DNA from: Phreatobacter aquaticus
Lineage (GTDB): Bacteria > Pseudomonadota > Alphaproteobacteria > Rhizobiales > Phreatobacteraceae
DNA length: 64,000 nucleotides
Assembly (NCBI RefSeq): GCF_005160265.1
Contig: NZ_CP039865.1
Coordinates: forward strand, 2,256,828-2,320,827
Direction of reading: 5' to 3'
In this document: piece by piece, positions 63,199-64,000 of the stretch
Numbering within the stretch: position 1 is the stretch's first letter
Layout of the letters: every line of letters begins with the position of its first letter
The notes under the pieces: generated by a model
Databases searched by the model: none
What the model saw: only the letters and a program-made list of their open reading frames with translations
What the model was told of the DNA's origin: nothing
Translations under genes and position numbers: made by a program

Positions 63199-63729
63199 TC
63201 ATCCCAACCTCCCCTCCTCATCCCACACCACCACCTTCTGCCTCTCCCCACCCCAACGCCACAGCACCAGATTCCGCATCCCCTCCGTCGCCCCATTGGC
63301 GAAGCTCGGCACCAGCGCACCCGCCGCGCCTTCGCGCCTCAGCCGTTCCGCCAGCGTCCATGAGGCCGGCTTGCGGCCTTCGGCGCGGTCCAGCGCCCAG
63401 GGGCAGGCAATTGCGGCGCGCGTCGTGCCGGCTTCTCCGCGGCCCGCCTCCGTCGCAAGGTCCACGATGTCGTCGCAGTCCACGTCATAGGTCACCACCG
63501 TCAGCGGCGGGAAGCGGCGGGCAAAGCCGTGGCTGACCTCGGCGAACATGCCTTCGATGGTCAGCGCCAGATAGAGCGCGGGCGTGCCCTTCGCGTTGAA
63601 CCGCCCGCCATGGATCGCCGCGCCCTCGCCCGACAGCGGCGTCCACGCCCAGCGCGGGTCATGCGCCCGGTAGGCAAGGCCGGTCCAGCGGATGAGCTTC
63701 ACCTCAGGCGAAACCGCCGGTGGCGACAT
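63199..63729 (-). CDS. RES-domain toxin (NAD+ phosphorylase type)
   Basis: 176 aa from ATG 63729; GTG 63702, directly after the antitoxin stop, is an alternative. WTGLAYRAHDPRWAWTPLSGEGA then HGGRFNAKGTPALYLALTIE and MFAEVSHGFARRFPPL show the Arg, Glu and Ser of the RES fold, whose members degrade NAD+ and stop growth. ATG 63729 overlaps the antitoxin by 26 bp, the usual arrangement. Expressed with the Xre/MbcA-type antitoxin upstream. Confidence 0.87.
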   Translation of the reverse strand: MSPPAVSPEVKLIRWTGLAYRAHDPRWAWTPLSGEGAAIHGGRFNAKGTPALYLALTIEGMFAEVSHGFARRFPPLTVVTYDVDCDDIVDLATEAGRGEAGTTRAAIACPWALDRAEGRKPASWTLAERLRREGAAGALVPSFANGATEGMRNLVLWRWGGERQKVVVWDEEGRLG

Positions 63730-64000
63730 GGTCCAGCCAGTCGCGCAAGGGCCCGGCCTTGCCGTCCTTGACCAGGCTTTCCGCCGTCCGCCCGCCAAAG
63801 GCGGGCAGGGGCTCGGCGCGATACCAGGCCAGCGCCTGTTTCTCGCCGCCGGCCCAATCGCTCACGCGCGCAACGATCTCGACCATCTCGGTAACGCGTC
63901 CTTGCGTCTTCGGAGCGTTCGCCCGGGCAGTTCGATGGAATGTCTCCGGCTTCACGCCCATCGTGTCGGCCAGCTGCGCCTTCGACACGCCGAAGCGGTC
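63704..64000 (-). CDS. Xre/MbcA/ParS-type antitoxin, N-terminus beyond window
   Basis: At least 98 residues, open to the window edge. SKAQLADTMGVKPETFHRTA is an Xre-like helix-turn-helix, and the C-terminal ALAWYRAEPLPAFGGRTAES with VKDGKAGPLRDWLDHVATGG is the MbcA/ParS toxin-binding domain. An in-frame GTG at 63988 could start it, but the residues before (DRFG) look like normal family sequence, so it is probably truncated by the window. Confidence 0.85.
   Translation of the reverse strand, partial: DRFGVSKAQLADTMGVKPETFHRTARANAPKTQGRVTEMVEIVARVSDWAGGEKQALAWYRAEPLPAFGGRTAESLVKDGKAGPLRDWLDHVATGGFA

Overview
The window is GC-rich (only one stretch, about 61.9-63.2 kb, is clearly AT-rich), uses GTG/TTG starts freely and is packed with short operons that overlap by 4 bp. 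Gene content (LivKHMGF importer, DppABC-type importer, FAD-linked 2-oxoacid:ferredoxin oxidoreductase, ilvI-ilvH-pdxJ, DIPP-type NUDIX protein, serine palmitoyltransferase, RES/Xre toxin-antitoxin) points to an alphaproteobacterium, most likely of the order Hyphomicrobiales. I cannot name the genus. No rRNA, tRNA, insertion sequence or CRISPR array was seen.

Layout. 0.3-5.4 kb: a 2-oxoacid:ferredoxin oxidoreductase operon with its own FAD/[4Fe-4S] partner. 5.5-8.2 kb: DUF2938, phosphate transport (DUF47 + Pit) and a NUDIX hydrolase. 8.3-27.2 kb: a lipid locus. 27.2-30.9 kb: a secreted trypsin-like protease with five disulfide-type repeats, and a beta-lactamase-fold serine hydrolase. 31.4-38.1 kb: two amidohydrolases flanking a DppABC-type importer without ATPases. 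38.1-39.8 kb: FMN/glutamate-synthase-type oxidoreductase. 39.9-48.0 kb: MetE-like protein plus a complete Liv importer, divergent from two extradiol-type dioxygenases. 48.1-56.3 kb: small lipoproteins, a phosphoesterase, a kinase-USP fusion, a NUDIX protein, GT10 fucosyltransferase, PhzF, PdxY, ComEA-like and two NTF2-like proteins. 56.5-61.8 kb: ilvC, tetR, pdxJ, ilvH, ilvI with a probable leader-peptide attenuator. 61.9-64.0 kb: an AT-rich orphan gene and a RES/Xre toxin-antitoxin pair cut by the window edge.

The most interesting part is 8.3-27.2 kb. It holds one gene for almost every step expected of a bacterial inositol-phosphosphingolipid pathway: serine palmitoyltransferase, a dedicated ACP with ketosynthase and two hotdog dehydratases, a GNAT-fold protein of the kind that includes bacterial ceramide synthase, a CerR-like epimerase-fold reductase, myo-inositol-phosphate synthase, a CDP-alcohol phosphatidyltransferase, a PgpA-family phosphatase and a PAP2 protein carrying the AUR1 (inositol phosphorylceramide synthase) motifs. 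Four glycosyl-modifying enzymes (GT32, GT4, GT2-like, NodB-type deacetylase) could decorate the head group. A paralogous LptB/LptF/LptG set is interleaved with these genes, LptB directly behind the inositol-phosphate synthase, suggesting a dedicated extraction machine that moves the finished lipid toward the outer membrane. The enzyme families are read from sequence; the pathway and its export route are inference.
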